Shown here piece by piece: positions 16,099 through 24,470 of a stretch of DNA of 64,000 nt. A program made the translations under genes and the position numbers. The notes under the pieces are model-generated. The model was not told the DNA's origin and searched no databases. It saw only the letters and a list, made by a program, of their open reading frames with translations. The stretch comes from Sphingomonas aerophila (GTDB lineage Bacteria; Pseudomonadota; Alphaproteobacteria; Sphingomonadales; Sphingomonadaceae), in NCBI RefSeq assembly GCF_014199305.1, contig NZ_JACIJK010000002.1:372001-436000 (forward strand), read 5' to 3'. Each line of letters starts with the position of its first letter. The stretch's first letter is position 1.

Positions 16099-17544
16099 TC
16101 AGTATTGCTGCGCGAGCAGCGCGGGCTTGCGCCGTTCAAGGTCCAGAATCAGGTCGCCGAACAGCCCGTTCGCCCAGGCGAACCAGGACCGGGTGAAGGT
16201 CTTCGGATCATCCTTGTTGAAGGATTCGTGCATGAAGCCGGTCCCGCCATGGGTTGCCTTCAGCCACGACAGGCACTGGCGAATGACGGCGTCATCGTCG
16301 CTGTTCATGGCATGGGTGATGATCGACATCGGCCAGATCATGTCCTGTCCGATGTGAGGACCGCCGATCCCTTGCGCCGCTGTTCCGGCGAAGAAATACG
16401 GGTTGCGCGCGCTCCAGGCGAGCGCGGCGGTGCGGCGGAACAGCGCATCCTCGCGCGCCGCCGCGCCGATCAGCGCCAGGCCCGACAGGCTTGGCACGTT
16501 GGCATCGTCCATGAAGATCCAATTGCCGAAGCCGTCGATCTCATAGGCCCAGACCTGCCCGCCCTGGCCGTCCGGCACCAGCGCATGCGCGCGGAGTGCA
16601 GCGTCGACCTCCGTCGCCAGCGCCTCTGCCTCGACGGCAGCAGCGTCGTCGCCGCGCGTCTCACGATGAACCTGCGCGACCTTGCGTAACGCGGATACGG
16701 CGAACAGGTTGGACGGGATCAGGAAGGGGTAGACGCAGGCATCGTCCGACGGGCGGAACCCCGAATGGATCAGCCCGACCTTGCGCGTCGGTGCACCAAA
16801 GCCCGCCATGGGCAGGCTGTCGGTCGGCGCCGCGGCCTTGCGCTGGAAGTGATAAGGGCCTGGACCGTCCTTGCGCTGCTGCACCCGGAACGTCGCCACC
16901 GCCAACCGCGCCGCGCGTGACCAGGTGTCGTCGAACGGCGTCTTGTCGCGCGTGTTGGTCCAGTATGCGTGCGCGATCCGCATGGTGTAGCAAAGGGAGT
17001 CGATCTCCCATTTCCGCTCAGCCACGCCCGGCTTCATCTCGGTATCGTCGACTTGCGACCATTCGAGGTTCGACTTGGCTGCAGGGTCCTTCATGTACGC
17101 GTTGGCGTAAGGATCGAGCAGGATGCAGCGCGCCTGCCGCTGGATCAGCCCCTGGAAAAGCCGCCGCAGATCGGCGTCGCGCGCCGCCAGATGCACATAG
17201 GTTTGCGCCTGGGCCGAACTGTCGCGCAGCCACATCGCGTTGATGTCACCGGTGATGATGAAGGTGTCGGGCCTGCCCGCGAGGGTGCTCGCCTCAACCG
17301 TGGTGTCGAGCGTGTTGGGATAGCAATTCTCGAATAACCAGGCGAGCTCGGGATCGGCGACCTTCGCCTTCACACGGCGGATCTCCGCCTCCACCGCCTT
17401 GCTGATGAAACGGCGCTGCCCGGCCGGCGGACGCTTGCTGACAAAGGCTTGCGCGGATGCTTCGGCGGGGAGCGCAGTTGACAAGGCCAGCGCCCCTGCC
17501 CCGGCCAGCACCGTACGGCGGTCGGGCGTGCCGATGCCGCTCAC
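16099..17544 (-). CDS. GH125 exo-alpha-1,6-mannosidase
   Basis: Inverting exo-alpha-mannosidase of about 481 residues, a family known for alpha-1,6-mannosides. The frame is open from 17592, but the GTG at 17544 overlaps the stop of the GH92 gene (GTGA), which fits coupled translation. It starts close to a twin-arginine segment (TPDRRTVLAGAGALALS), so Tat export is likely. Family motifs are FITGDINAMWLRDSSAQ, DDTEMKPGVAERKWEIDSL, HSGFRPSDDA and MDDANVPSLSGL. In mannan or N-glycan breakdown it would take over at alpha-1,6 arms after GH92 enzymes remove alpha-1,2/1,3 branches. Its 3' end is duplicated in remnant form at 15835-15904. Confidence 0.92.
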   Translation of the reverse strand: MSGIGTPDRRTVLAGAGALALSTALPAEASAQAFVSKRPPAGQRRFISKAVEAEIRRVKAKVADPELAWLFENCYPNTLDTTVEASTLAGRPDTFIITGDINAMWLRDSSAQAQTYVHLAARDADLRRLFQGLIQRQARCILLDPYANAYMKDPAAKSNLEWSQVDDTEMKPGVAERKWEIDSLCYTMRIAHAYWTNTRDKTPFDDTWSRAARLAVATFRVQQRKDGPGPYHFQRKAAAPTDSLPMAGFGAPTRKVGLIHSGFRPSDDACVYPFLIPSNLFAVSALRKVAQVHRETRGDDAAAVEAEALATEVDAALRAHALVPDGQGGQVWAYEIDGFGNWIFMDDANVPSLSGLALIGAAAREDALFRRTAALAWSARNPYFFAGTAAQGIGGPHIGQDMIWPMSIITHAMNSDDDAVIRQCLSWLKATHGGTGFMHESFNKDDPKTFTRSWFAWANGLFGDLILDLERRKPALLAQQY

Positions 17545-19904
17545 TTTGCCGCACTCATCGAGAAGGGCGCGTCGGCCTTGCGGGCGCCCCATGCCTTGTT
17601 CGGCGTCGGCCCCATGTTGAAGCGCAGCGTGCCGCCCGCCTGCAGCGCCTCCCGCGACAGCCAGGGCTTGTCGTACGGGCGCCCGTTCAGCGTAGCGGAC
17701 TGGATGTAGACATTGTCGGGCCCATTGTTCTGCGCCTCGATGGTCAGCACCTTGCCGCCGGGCATGGTCAGGCGGACGTTGCGGAATAACGGGCTGCCGA
17801 CCGCATATTGGCCCACCGTCGGCGTGACCGGGTAGAAGCCCAGCGCGGAGAAGACATACCAGGCCGATGTCTGGCCATTATCCTCGTCGCCCGGGTACCC
17901 GTCCGGGGTCGGAGCATAGAGGCGGCGCATGATGTCGCGCGCATGATATTGTGCCTTCCACGGCGCCCCCGCCCAGTCGTACAGGTAGATCATGTGCTGG
18001 ATCGGCTGGTTGCCATGGGCGTACTGGCCCATGTTCACGATCTGCATCTCGCGGATCTCGTGGATGACCTGGCCGTAATAGCTGTCGTCAAAGATCGGCG
18101 GCGTGGTGAACACGGAGTCGAGCCGGTCCACGAATTTGCGGTCCCCGCCCATCAGGTCGATCAGGCCCTGCACGTCCTGCATTACCGACCAGCTATAATG
18201 GAGCGCGTTGCCCTCCGTGAACGCATCACCCCATTTGTAGGGGTTGTACGGCGTTTCCCATGACCCGTCGCGATTGCGCCCGCGCATCCAGCCGGTCTGC
18301 GCATCGAACAGCTTGCGGTAGTTCTGCGCGCGCGTGGCATAGAGCCGCGCGTCCTCCGTCTTGCCGAGCGCGGCGGCCAGGCGCGACAGCGAGAAGTCGG
18401 CCGTCGCATATTCAAGCGTACGCGCGGCGTTCTCGTTAATGCCGACGTCGTAGGGCACGTAGCCGAGCTGGTTGTAATGCTCCGCGCCCTCGCGACCGAC
18501 CGCGCCGACGACGTTGCCGCGCTTGTCCACCGGCCGACCCTGGCTGGTCGTCGCGTTCTTCACCATCGCCTGGTAGAGCGCTTCGACATCGAAGCCGCGC
18601 ACGCCATTGAGATAGGCATCCGCGATGATGTTGGTCGAGTTCGACCCGATCATCACGTCACGGTATCCAGGGCTCGCCCATTCGGGCAGCCAGCCTCCCT
18701 CCTTGTAGGTGTTGGCCAGCCCCTGCATGATTTCGCTGTCGCGCTCGGGATACATTAGCGCGAACCATGGGAACACCGCGCGCCATGTGTCCCAGAACCC
18801 ATTGTCGGTGTACATGAAGCCGGGATGCACGTTCCCGTCATATGGGCTGTAGTGCACCGGCTGACCGCGCGCGTCGATCTCGTAGAACATGCGCGGGAAC
18901 TGCAGCATCCGGTACAGCGCCGAGTAGAAGGTGCGGCGGTTTTCCAGATTGGGGTCGGTTACCTGGATCCGGGAGAGCTCCCGGTCCCAGGCCTGCTTCG
19001 CCTTTGCCCGTGTCGCGTCGAAGCTGTCGCTGCCGACCTCAGTACTCAGATTGCGCTCGGCCTGTTCGGCGCTGATGAAGGAGGAGGCGACCTTGACCCC
19101 GACCTGCTCGCCCGCGCGTGTCGCGAAGCTGACGACCGCGCCGACATGCCCGCCCTCGCGCGTCCGGTCGCTCGTCAGTTGCCAATTGTCATCCCAGGTG
19201 CGGCTGACCGCAAAGTCATGGTCGAACTGCGCGACGAAGTAGTTGCGGAAATTACCGGGCACGCCACCATGGTTGTTACGCACATAGCCGGTGATGCGGC
19301 GACGCTGCGGGTCGACCGTGACCATCGATCCGCCGGGCAATCCGTCGAGCAGGATGTGCGCGTCGTCCGCCTTGGGAAAGGTGAAGCGGAACTGCGCCGC
19401 GCGGTTGGTCGGCGCGACCTCCGCGGTCACGTCATAGTCGGCGAGGTAGACTTTGTAGCTGTAAGGGTGGCTCTCCTCGGCCTTGTGGCTGTACCAGGAG
19501 GCGCGCTCATCCTCCTTGATCTTTAGCGCGCCCGTTTCCGCCATGAGCGAGAACGCGGCGTAGTCGTTCATCCACGGGCTGGGCTGGTGCGTCTGCTTGA
19601 TGCCGTTGATCTTGTTGTCATGGTACATATACCCCCAGCCGCTGCCGGGTTTTCCGGTCACGGGCGTCCAGAAGTTCATGCCGAAGGGGACGGCCACTGC
19701 CGGATAGGTGTTGCCGTATGACAATTCGTAGGTGGAGTCGGTGCCCATCAGCGGGTTGATCAGGTCGGACAGCGCCCCCGCCCGGGCCGTCGCGCCATGG
19801 GACGGTCCTTGGGCGATCGCAGGCACCATCGCCGGGAGGACGGACGCGGCAGCGAAGAGGGCGGCGATGCCGGCCCGCAACGGTCTAGCGGACAGAATGC
19901 TCAC
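17541..19904 (-). CDS. GH92 exo-alpha-mannosidase (copy 4)
   Basis: GH92 hydrolase of 787 residues with a Sec-type signal peptide ending near AIAQ. The N-terminal domain begins INPLMGTDSTYELSYGNTYPA and PFGMNFWTPVTG, characteristic of a distinct GH92 branch. Catalytic loops are FTEGNALHYSW (Glu about 563), HGNQPIQHMIYLY (about 633) and GDEDNGQTSAWY (about 674). The GNQP and GDED forms set it apart from copies 1, 3 and 5, so another linkage such as alpha-1,3 is possible; this is inference. It lies 25 bp after the GH43 gene and overlaps the GH125 start by 4 bp. Confidence 0.93.
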   Translation of the reverse strand: MSILSARPLRAGIAALFAAASVLPAMVPAIAQGPSHGATARAGALSDLINPLMGTDSTYELSYGNTYPAVAVPFGMNFWTPVTGKPGSGWGYMYHDNKINGIKQTHQPSPWMNDYAAFSLMAETGALKIKEDERASWYSHKAEESHPYSYKVYLADYDVTAEVAPTNRAAQFRFTFPKADDAHILLDGLPGGSMVTVDPQRRRITGYVRNNHGGVPGNFRNYFVAQFDHDFAVSRTWDDNWQLTSDRTREGGHVGAVVSFATRAGEQVGVKVASSFISAEQAERNLSTEVGSDSFDATRAKAKQAWDRELSRIQVTDPNLENRRTFYSALYRMLQFPRMFYEIDARGQPVHYSPYDGNVHPGFMYTDNGFWDTWRAVFPWFALMYPERDSEIMQGLANTYKEGGWLPEWASPGYRDVMIGSNSTNIIADAYLNGVRGFDVEALYQAMVKNATTSQGRPVDKRGNVVGAVGREGAEHYNQLGYVPYDVGINENAARTLEYATADFSLSRLAAALGKTEDARLYATRAQNYRKLFDAQTGWMRGRNRDGSWETPYNPYKWGDAFTEGNALHYSWSVMQDVQGLIDLMGGDRKFVDRLDSVFTTPPIFDDSYYGQVIHEIREMQIVNMGQYAHGNQPIQHMIYLYDWAGAPWKAQYHARDIMRRLYAPTPDGYPGDEDNGQTSAWYVFSALGFYPVTPTVGQYAVGSPLFRNVRLTMPGGKVLTIEAQNNGPDNVYIQSATLNGRPYDKPWLSREALQAGGTLRFNMGPTPNKAWGARKADAPFSMSAAK

Positions 19905-19929
19905 GAGTGTTCCTCTTCTTGATCTAGGC

Positions 19930-20994
19930 TCAGGCAGCCGGCTTTTTCGGGCCGCGGAGCCGCTCGGGCAGGACGCCCTTGTTGGTCAGCACAACGGGAC
20001 GGATGGTGCCGTCCGGATTGAAGTTCATCCGCTCCATCGCAAGCTCGCGATGCTCCCCGATTTCGTCGCTCAACGAACGCCGGTGATAGGCGATGTACCA
20101 GCGGTCGGTGCCGGGCACGTTGACCACCGAATGGTGGCCCGCGCCGCGTGCGACCCGCAAATCTTCCTGCAGGATGATCCCTCGCGGCTTGAATGGGCCA
20201 ATCGCGCTGGGGCCGGTGGCATAGGCGACACGGTAGTCGGAGCCGGTCCACTCCCCTTCCGACCACATCAGGTAGTAAACGCCGCGCCGCTTGATCACGA
20301 ACGATCCCTCGACATAGCCGGGCGGCGTGATCTCCTTCCAGGTCGACCCGTCGGGATAGGGCAGGACGCGGCGCATGTCCTTGCTGAGCCGCACGACGTT
20401 ACAGTGCCGCCAACCGCCATAGTAAAGGTACACTTGCCCGTCCGTGTCACGGAACACGAATGGGTCGATCGGCTGCGCGCCATTGTGGAATGCATCAACT
20501 AGCGGCTTGCCGAGCGCGTCCTTGAACGGGCCGCCGGGCTTGTCGCTGACCGCCACGCCAATGCCGCCATGTTCCTGGTCGCTCTGGATGTCGTTGGCGC
20601 CGAAGAACATGTAGTACTTGCCGCCCGCCTCGATCACCGATGGCGCCCAGACCGCATAGGCCGCCCATGATACACCGCTGACGTCGAGGACGTGCGGATG
20701 CTTGGTCCAATGAACCAGGTCGGGCGACGAGAAGGCGTTGAAGAAGGTCTGATACGCATAGGACGGGCGCACGGTGTGCCGCTTGCGAAACTCGACCTGC
20801 GTAGGCGTGAAATGGGCCGACCGGTCGGGCGCGCCCGCATCGGCGGAGTAGGTCGGGTAGATCCAGTACCGCCCGGCAAAGACCCGAATTTCCGGGTCGG
20901 CATACCAGCCCGGCACGATGGGATTGGACGCCGTAGCCATCACCGGCGCTACGAGGGCCAGTAGCCCCAGAAGCCTGCGAAAGCGAAACCTCAT
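19930..20994 (-). CDS. GH43 family glycosidase
   Basis: Five-bladed beta-propeller glycosidase of about 354 residues. The ATG at 20994 has an AGGGAG ribosome site and gives a signal peptide (LLGLLALVAPVMATAS); a longer frame from 21027 is less likely. The three expected carboxylates are visible: base Asp in PGWYADPEI (about 32), pKa-modulating Asp in IDPFVFRDTDG (about 176) and acid Glu in VEGSFVIKR (about 229). GH43 enzymes usually act on arabinose, xylose or galactose linkages, so its presence suggests that the target glycan carries a non-mannose cap or branch (inference). It lies 89 bp after the TonB receptor gene and 25 bp before a GH92 gene, inside the same operon. Confidence 0.9.
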   Translation of the reverse strand: MRFRFRRLLGLLALVAPVMATASNPIVPGWYADPEIRVFAGRYWIYPTYSADAGAPDRSAHFTPTQVEFRKRHTVRPSYAYQTFFNAFSSPDLVHWTKHPHVLDVSGVSWAAYAVWAPSVIEAGGKYYMFFGANDIQSDQEHGGIGVAVSDKPGGPFKDALGKPLVDAFHNGAQPIDPFVFRDTDGQVYLYYGGWRHCNVVRLSKDMRRVLPYPDGSTWKEITPPGYVEGSFVIKRRGVYYLMWSEGEWTGSDYRVAYATGPSAIGPFKPRGIILQEDLRVARGAGHHSVVNVPGTDRWYIAYHRRSLSDEIGEHRELAMERMNFNPDGTIRPVVLTNKGVLPERLRGPKKPAA

Positions 20995-21083
20995 CTCCCT
21001 CTCCCTTCCGGGTCGTCCCGGCTTCATATGAGTGGGGCGGCACGCGCAGGCGCCGCCCCAGCATCAACGGATCATCCGGGTAA

Positions 21084-24000
21084 TCAGAACTTAAACGCGG
21101 CGCCGGCGTAGAAGCGGCGGCCGGTATACTCGTTACCAACGAAGCGGTCCTTGGTGTCGTTGCCCAGATGCGAACGCTCCTCAGACTTGGTCAGGTTGAT
21201 GACCGACGCCGTCAACTGAACATTCTCGAACAGGTTGTACGACGCGTTGAGGTCGAACTGCTCATAAGGGTCCGAGTAGACATTCAGGCCCGAGACAAGC
21301 CCTCCGACCCGCTCGCCCCGCCGGTTGTACGACCCGCGCACCAGCAGCCGCTTGTTCTCGTAGAAGAGCGACGCGTTGACCTGCGTCTTCGAGCTACCGA
21401 CCAGCGGCGAGGTCCCGACCTTAGTTCCGTTCAGCGACACGTCGGCCGCCGATGTGTCGTTATAGGTGAAGTTCACCTGCGCACCCAGGCCGAAAGGCAG
21501 CGTGTGCTGGGCATAGACCTCGACGCCCTGCGACACGGCCTTGGACCCGTTCGCCTGCGTCGAATATTGCTGCACGGTGACCTGCTGGCCCGCGACCTCG
21601 CTCTGGATGTCGAGCACGAGCGGAACCACGAAATCCTTCACATCCTTCCGGAAGGCGGTGAAGCCGACCACCGAACCCCGGTGGAAATACCATTCGACGC
21701 CAGCGTCATACTGCCAAGCGCTGAACGGCTTCAGGTCGAAGTTACCACCGCCGCCGAACCAGCCCGGACGCGCGCCGAACTGCGCGCGGTCGAACACGAA
21801 TGGATCGGAATTGAACGTCAACGAGCGCTGGCCGGCAAGATCACCAAAGCTGGGGCGCGCGATGACCTTCGACGCCTCGCCGCGGACCAGCAGGTTGGGC
21901 GTGACATCCCATGAAATGTTGAAGCTCGGCAACCAGTTCGTGTAGCTCTTGCTCTCGCTGTTGGGACTGAACACCCGCACCTCACGGGCGGGGACACCCC
22001 GCGCCGGATCGCCGTCGCGCGGGATCACCAGGCAGTTGCCGTCCGGGCCGACCGGCACGTTCGGATCCAAGGCGCCGGCCGGACCATTGAAGCAATAGTC
22101 GTTCTCGTAGCTGATGACGTCGGTCGACACGCCGCCCTGCTTGGTGTGGGCCATGCGCAGGCCGATGTTCCCACGCACCGGCCCGCTCTTGTAGTTCAGC
22201 TGGGCATAGCCAGCCCAGATCTTCTCCTGGATGTCGTACTGGTTTTCGGGCTCGGGCACCCGGACCGCATCGCCATAGGTCGAGTTCAGATAAGCGAGAT
22301 AGGTTGGCATGTTGAAGGCCGGGAACACGTTGGTCGAGAAACCGCCTGCGATGTTGCCGATCGGCTGGTTAAGGAAGAACTCGGGCTTGGTCACGGCCGC
22401 GCCGGCAGTGTCCTGATATCGCAGCTTGCTGGCTGCGTCCGAGTACCACTCGAACCGGCCAGTCTCGCGATGGATATTGCTATCCCGCCACTTGCCGCCA
22501 ATCTGGATCGTGTCGATGAAGCTGTCGAAATGGCGCGTCAGGTCGACTTGGGCGTACCGCTGCGACAATTCGCTGTTGGCGAACCCCGAGCCGGTCGAGC
22601 CAAGGTCCACCTGCGAAATGCCATTTTGCAGGTTCTGCTGCAGTTCCGGCGAAAAGGTCATGTCGACTGACTGGCCGTTGAAGGTCCACTGGCTGAGCAG
22701 GTTGCCGTTCACGTTTCCAGCAGCGCCGCGACCGGTAACCAGGCGCGGCTTGGCCTGAACGAAGAACTGGAACGACGGGCCGCCCGTAGACTTCGTCTTG
22801 CCGAGCGTGAAGCTGACATCGAGCCGGTCATGCGTGTAGTCGCCGTGGACGTCGAAGGTGTTAGACACGAACTTCTGGCGCACATAGGTGCTCTGCATCG
22901 CAGGCGTTTCCATGGTGCATGGATTGGAAGGCAGGCCAGTCGTCGGGCTGATCGTGACGGTTCGGCACCCCGTTCCCTCGGCCGGCACCTGAAAAGTGGC
23001 AGACTGAAGGATGGTGCCGCTCGGATCGAACTTGGCGTCAGTGAAGAAGTTGCCGTAACCCCACTCGGGAATCTTGAGAGTGTGGTTGACGTTGTTGGCG
23101 TTCAGCTGAAACCGGAAATAGTTCGCCGTGATGTTCATGCCTTCAAAGGGCTGCATCTGCGCCGTCGCCTGGATGCCGAGGCGCTTGCGCTTCTCGATGA
23201 AGGCGAACTCGTCCACCGACTGGGGCGCCCAGTAGCCGCTATAGTGCTTGCCGCTCTGGGTGGTTGTGCCCTCACCCCAGTAGGTGACGGCATTGTTGTT
23301 GGCATAGGTATTGCCGTTGACGTCGGTCGCCGGCGTCTTGGTGTCATCGTCCGACCACCACTGCCAGCTTTCGGTGCCGGCGCTCAAGGTGCGATTGGTA
23401 CGCTCCTGGTAGGTTACACCGCCAAGCAGACCGAAGGTCTTGTCCTCGTTGTGCCACGACAACAGGCCCGAGATGTTCGGCTCAACCTTATGGGTCACGT
23501 CGGCATAGGTGCCTTCGGCCTGAAGATTGCCCGACCAGGGCTTCAGGTCAAACGGACGCCGCGTGTGGTTGATGATGACGCCGCCGACGCCGCCCTCGTC
23601 CAGCCGCGCTTCAGGCGACTTGAACACCTCGACGCTGCCGATCAGGTTGGCCGGCAGCAGGACGTAATCGAATGAGCGCGAGGGCTCCCCACCGGCCGGC
23701 GCAATGAAATTTCCGTTGAGCTCGGTCAGCGTCAGATCGGCAGCAAGGCCGCGAATGCTGACCCGACTGCCCTCGCCGCCGCTCCGGTCGATCACTACGC
23801 CCGGCACGCGCTGGAGAGCGTCGGCGACGTTCTTGTCGGGGAACTTGCCGACATCCTCCGCCGTGATCACGTCGACGAACGCGTTGGCGTCGCGCTTCTG
23901 CGCCAAGCTGCTTTCGATCGAGGCGCGGTAACCCGTGACGACGACGTCGCCGCCCGTGTCACTGGGGGCTGAGTTCTGCGGAGCGGGAACTTCGTCCGGC

Positions 24001-24251
24001 GATACCTGGCCCGAAGGTTCGCCATTCGGTTGCGCGGCTTGCGACCCGGTCTGCTGAATGCTCGTAGCTGAGTTGCTCGCCGGGGCTGCGCCCGTCTGGG
24101 CCGAAGATGGCGCTGGAACCGAACTTTGGTCAGTCTGCTGGGCCTGCGCGACGCCGCTAAGGCCGACGCACAGGCCGGTGCTGAGTAGCAGCGCGGGCAG
24201 CAGCCGGCGGCGCGGTGATCCTGAGACGCGGCAGATATCGATCTGTGGCAC
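21084..24251 (-). CDS. TonB-dependent receptor of the mannoside operon
   Basis: Outer-membrane receptor of 1055 residues, first gene of the operon running to 13489. The GTG start at 24251 follows GGAGGGAG at good spacing. After the signal peptide (ending VAQAQ) there is a Gln/Pro/Ser-rich spacer and the TonB box DVVVTGYRAS. The plug reads EDVGKFPDKNVADALQRVPGV, with SRVSIRGL and TELNGNFIAP. This is the Caulobacter/Xanthomonas glycan-receptor type. The barrel ends GRRFYAGAAFKF. Such receptors import oligosaccharides, so with the downstream hydrolases it most likely takes up mannose-rich oligosaccharides or glycopeptides. A 28-bp element shared with another promoter of the locus lies 97 bp upstream. 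Confidence 0.95.
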   Translation of the reverse strand: MPQIDICRVSGSPRRRLLPALLLSTGLCVGLSGVAQAQQTDQSSVPAPSSAQTGAAPASNSATSIQQTGSQAAQPNGEPSGQVSPDEVPAPQNSAPSDTGGDVVVTGYRASIESSLAQKRDANAFVDVITAEDVGKFPDKNVADALQRVPGVVIDRSGGEGSRVSIRGLAADLTLTELNGNFIAPAGGEPSRSFDYVLLPANLIGSVEVFKSPEARLDEGGVGGVIINHTRRPFDLKPWSGNLQAEGTYADVTHKVEPNISGLLSWHNEDKTFGLLGGVTYQERTNRTLSAGTESWQWWSDDDTKTPATDVNGNTYANNNAVTYWGEGTTTQSGKHYSGYWAPQSVDEFAFIEKRKRLGIQATAQMQPFEGMNITANYFRFQLNANNVNHTLKIPEWGYGNFFTDAKFDPSGTILQSATFQVPAEGTGCRTVTISPTTGLPSNPCTMETPAMQSTYVRQKFVSNTFDVHGDYTHDRLDVSFTLGKTKSTGGPSFQFFVQAKPRLVTGRGAAGNVNGNLLSQWTFNGQSVDMTFSPELQQNLQNGISQVDLGSTGSGFANSELSQRYAQVDLTRHFDSFIDTIQIGGKWRDSNIHRETGRFEWYSDAASKLRYQDTAGAAVTKPEFFLNQPIGNIAGGFSTNVFPAFNMPTYLAYLNSTYGDAVRVPEPENQYDIQEKIWAGYAQLNYKSGPVRGNIGLRMAHTKQGGVSTDVISYENDYCFNGPAGALDPNVPVGPDGNCLVIPRDGDPARGVPAREVRVFSPNSESKSYTNWLPSFNISWDVTPNLLVRGEASKVIARPSFGDLAGQRSLTFNSDPFVFDRAQFGARPGWFGGGGNFDLKPFSAWQYDAGVEWYFHRGSVVGFTAFRKDVKDFVVPLVLDIQSEVAGQQVTVQQYSTQANGSKAVSQGVEVYAQHTLPFGLGAQVNFTYNDTSAADVSLNGTKVGTSPLVGSSKTQVNASLFYENKRLLVRGSYNRRGERVGGLVSGLNVYSDPYEQFDLNASYNLFENVQLTASVINLTKSEERSHLGNDTKDRFVGNEYTGRRFYAGAAFKF

Positions 24252-24347
24252 GGTTCCACTCCCTCCTGTTCGGGATGCTCCGTGGCGTCCCGTCCTTGGT
24301 TACTGCTGCGACCACCCCCTCGGTCGACGCAGCGACTGGACACAGTT

Positions 24348-24375
24348 CGCAATAATAAAAGTAATTTGTCAATTC
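24348..24375 (-). promoter_or_regulatory. Candidate operator, copy 2 (GAATTGACAAA element)
   Basis: Read on the minus strand the block starts GAATTGACAAA and ends TTATTATTGCG, 97 bp before the TonB receptor start. It matches 22 of 28 positions of the block at 10525-10552, in a region otherwise GC-rich. It contains TTGACA and may overlap the promoter. The regulator is unknown; the nearby ROK protein is the obvious candidate. Confidence 0.45.
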
Positions 24376-24470
24376 GACCGATGTGTATTTTTGCTCGGCC
24401 GACGCGTTGCCTCGTCCAGCCGAGTGAGAATCTTTCTGTTCGGGTCCGGAATCTAGGCGGAGCGGGCTCG

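Noticed and set aside
17545..17592. Longer start for GH125
   Set aside because: The GTGA overlap with the upstream GH92 stop and the short distance to the Tat motif favour GTG 17544.
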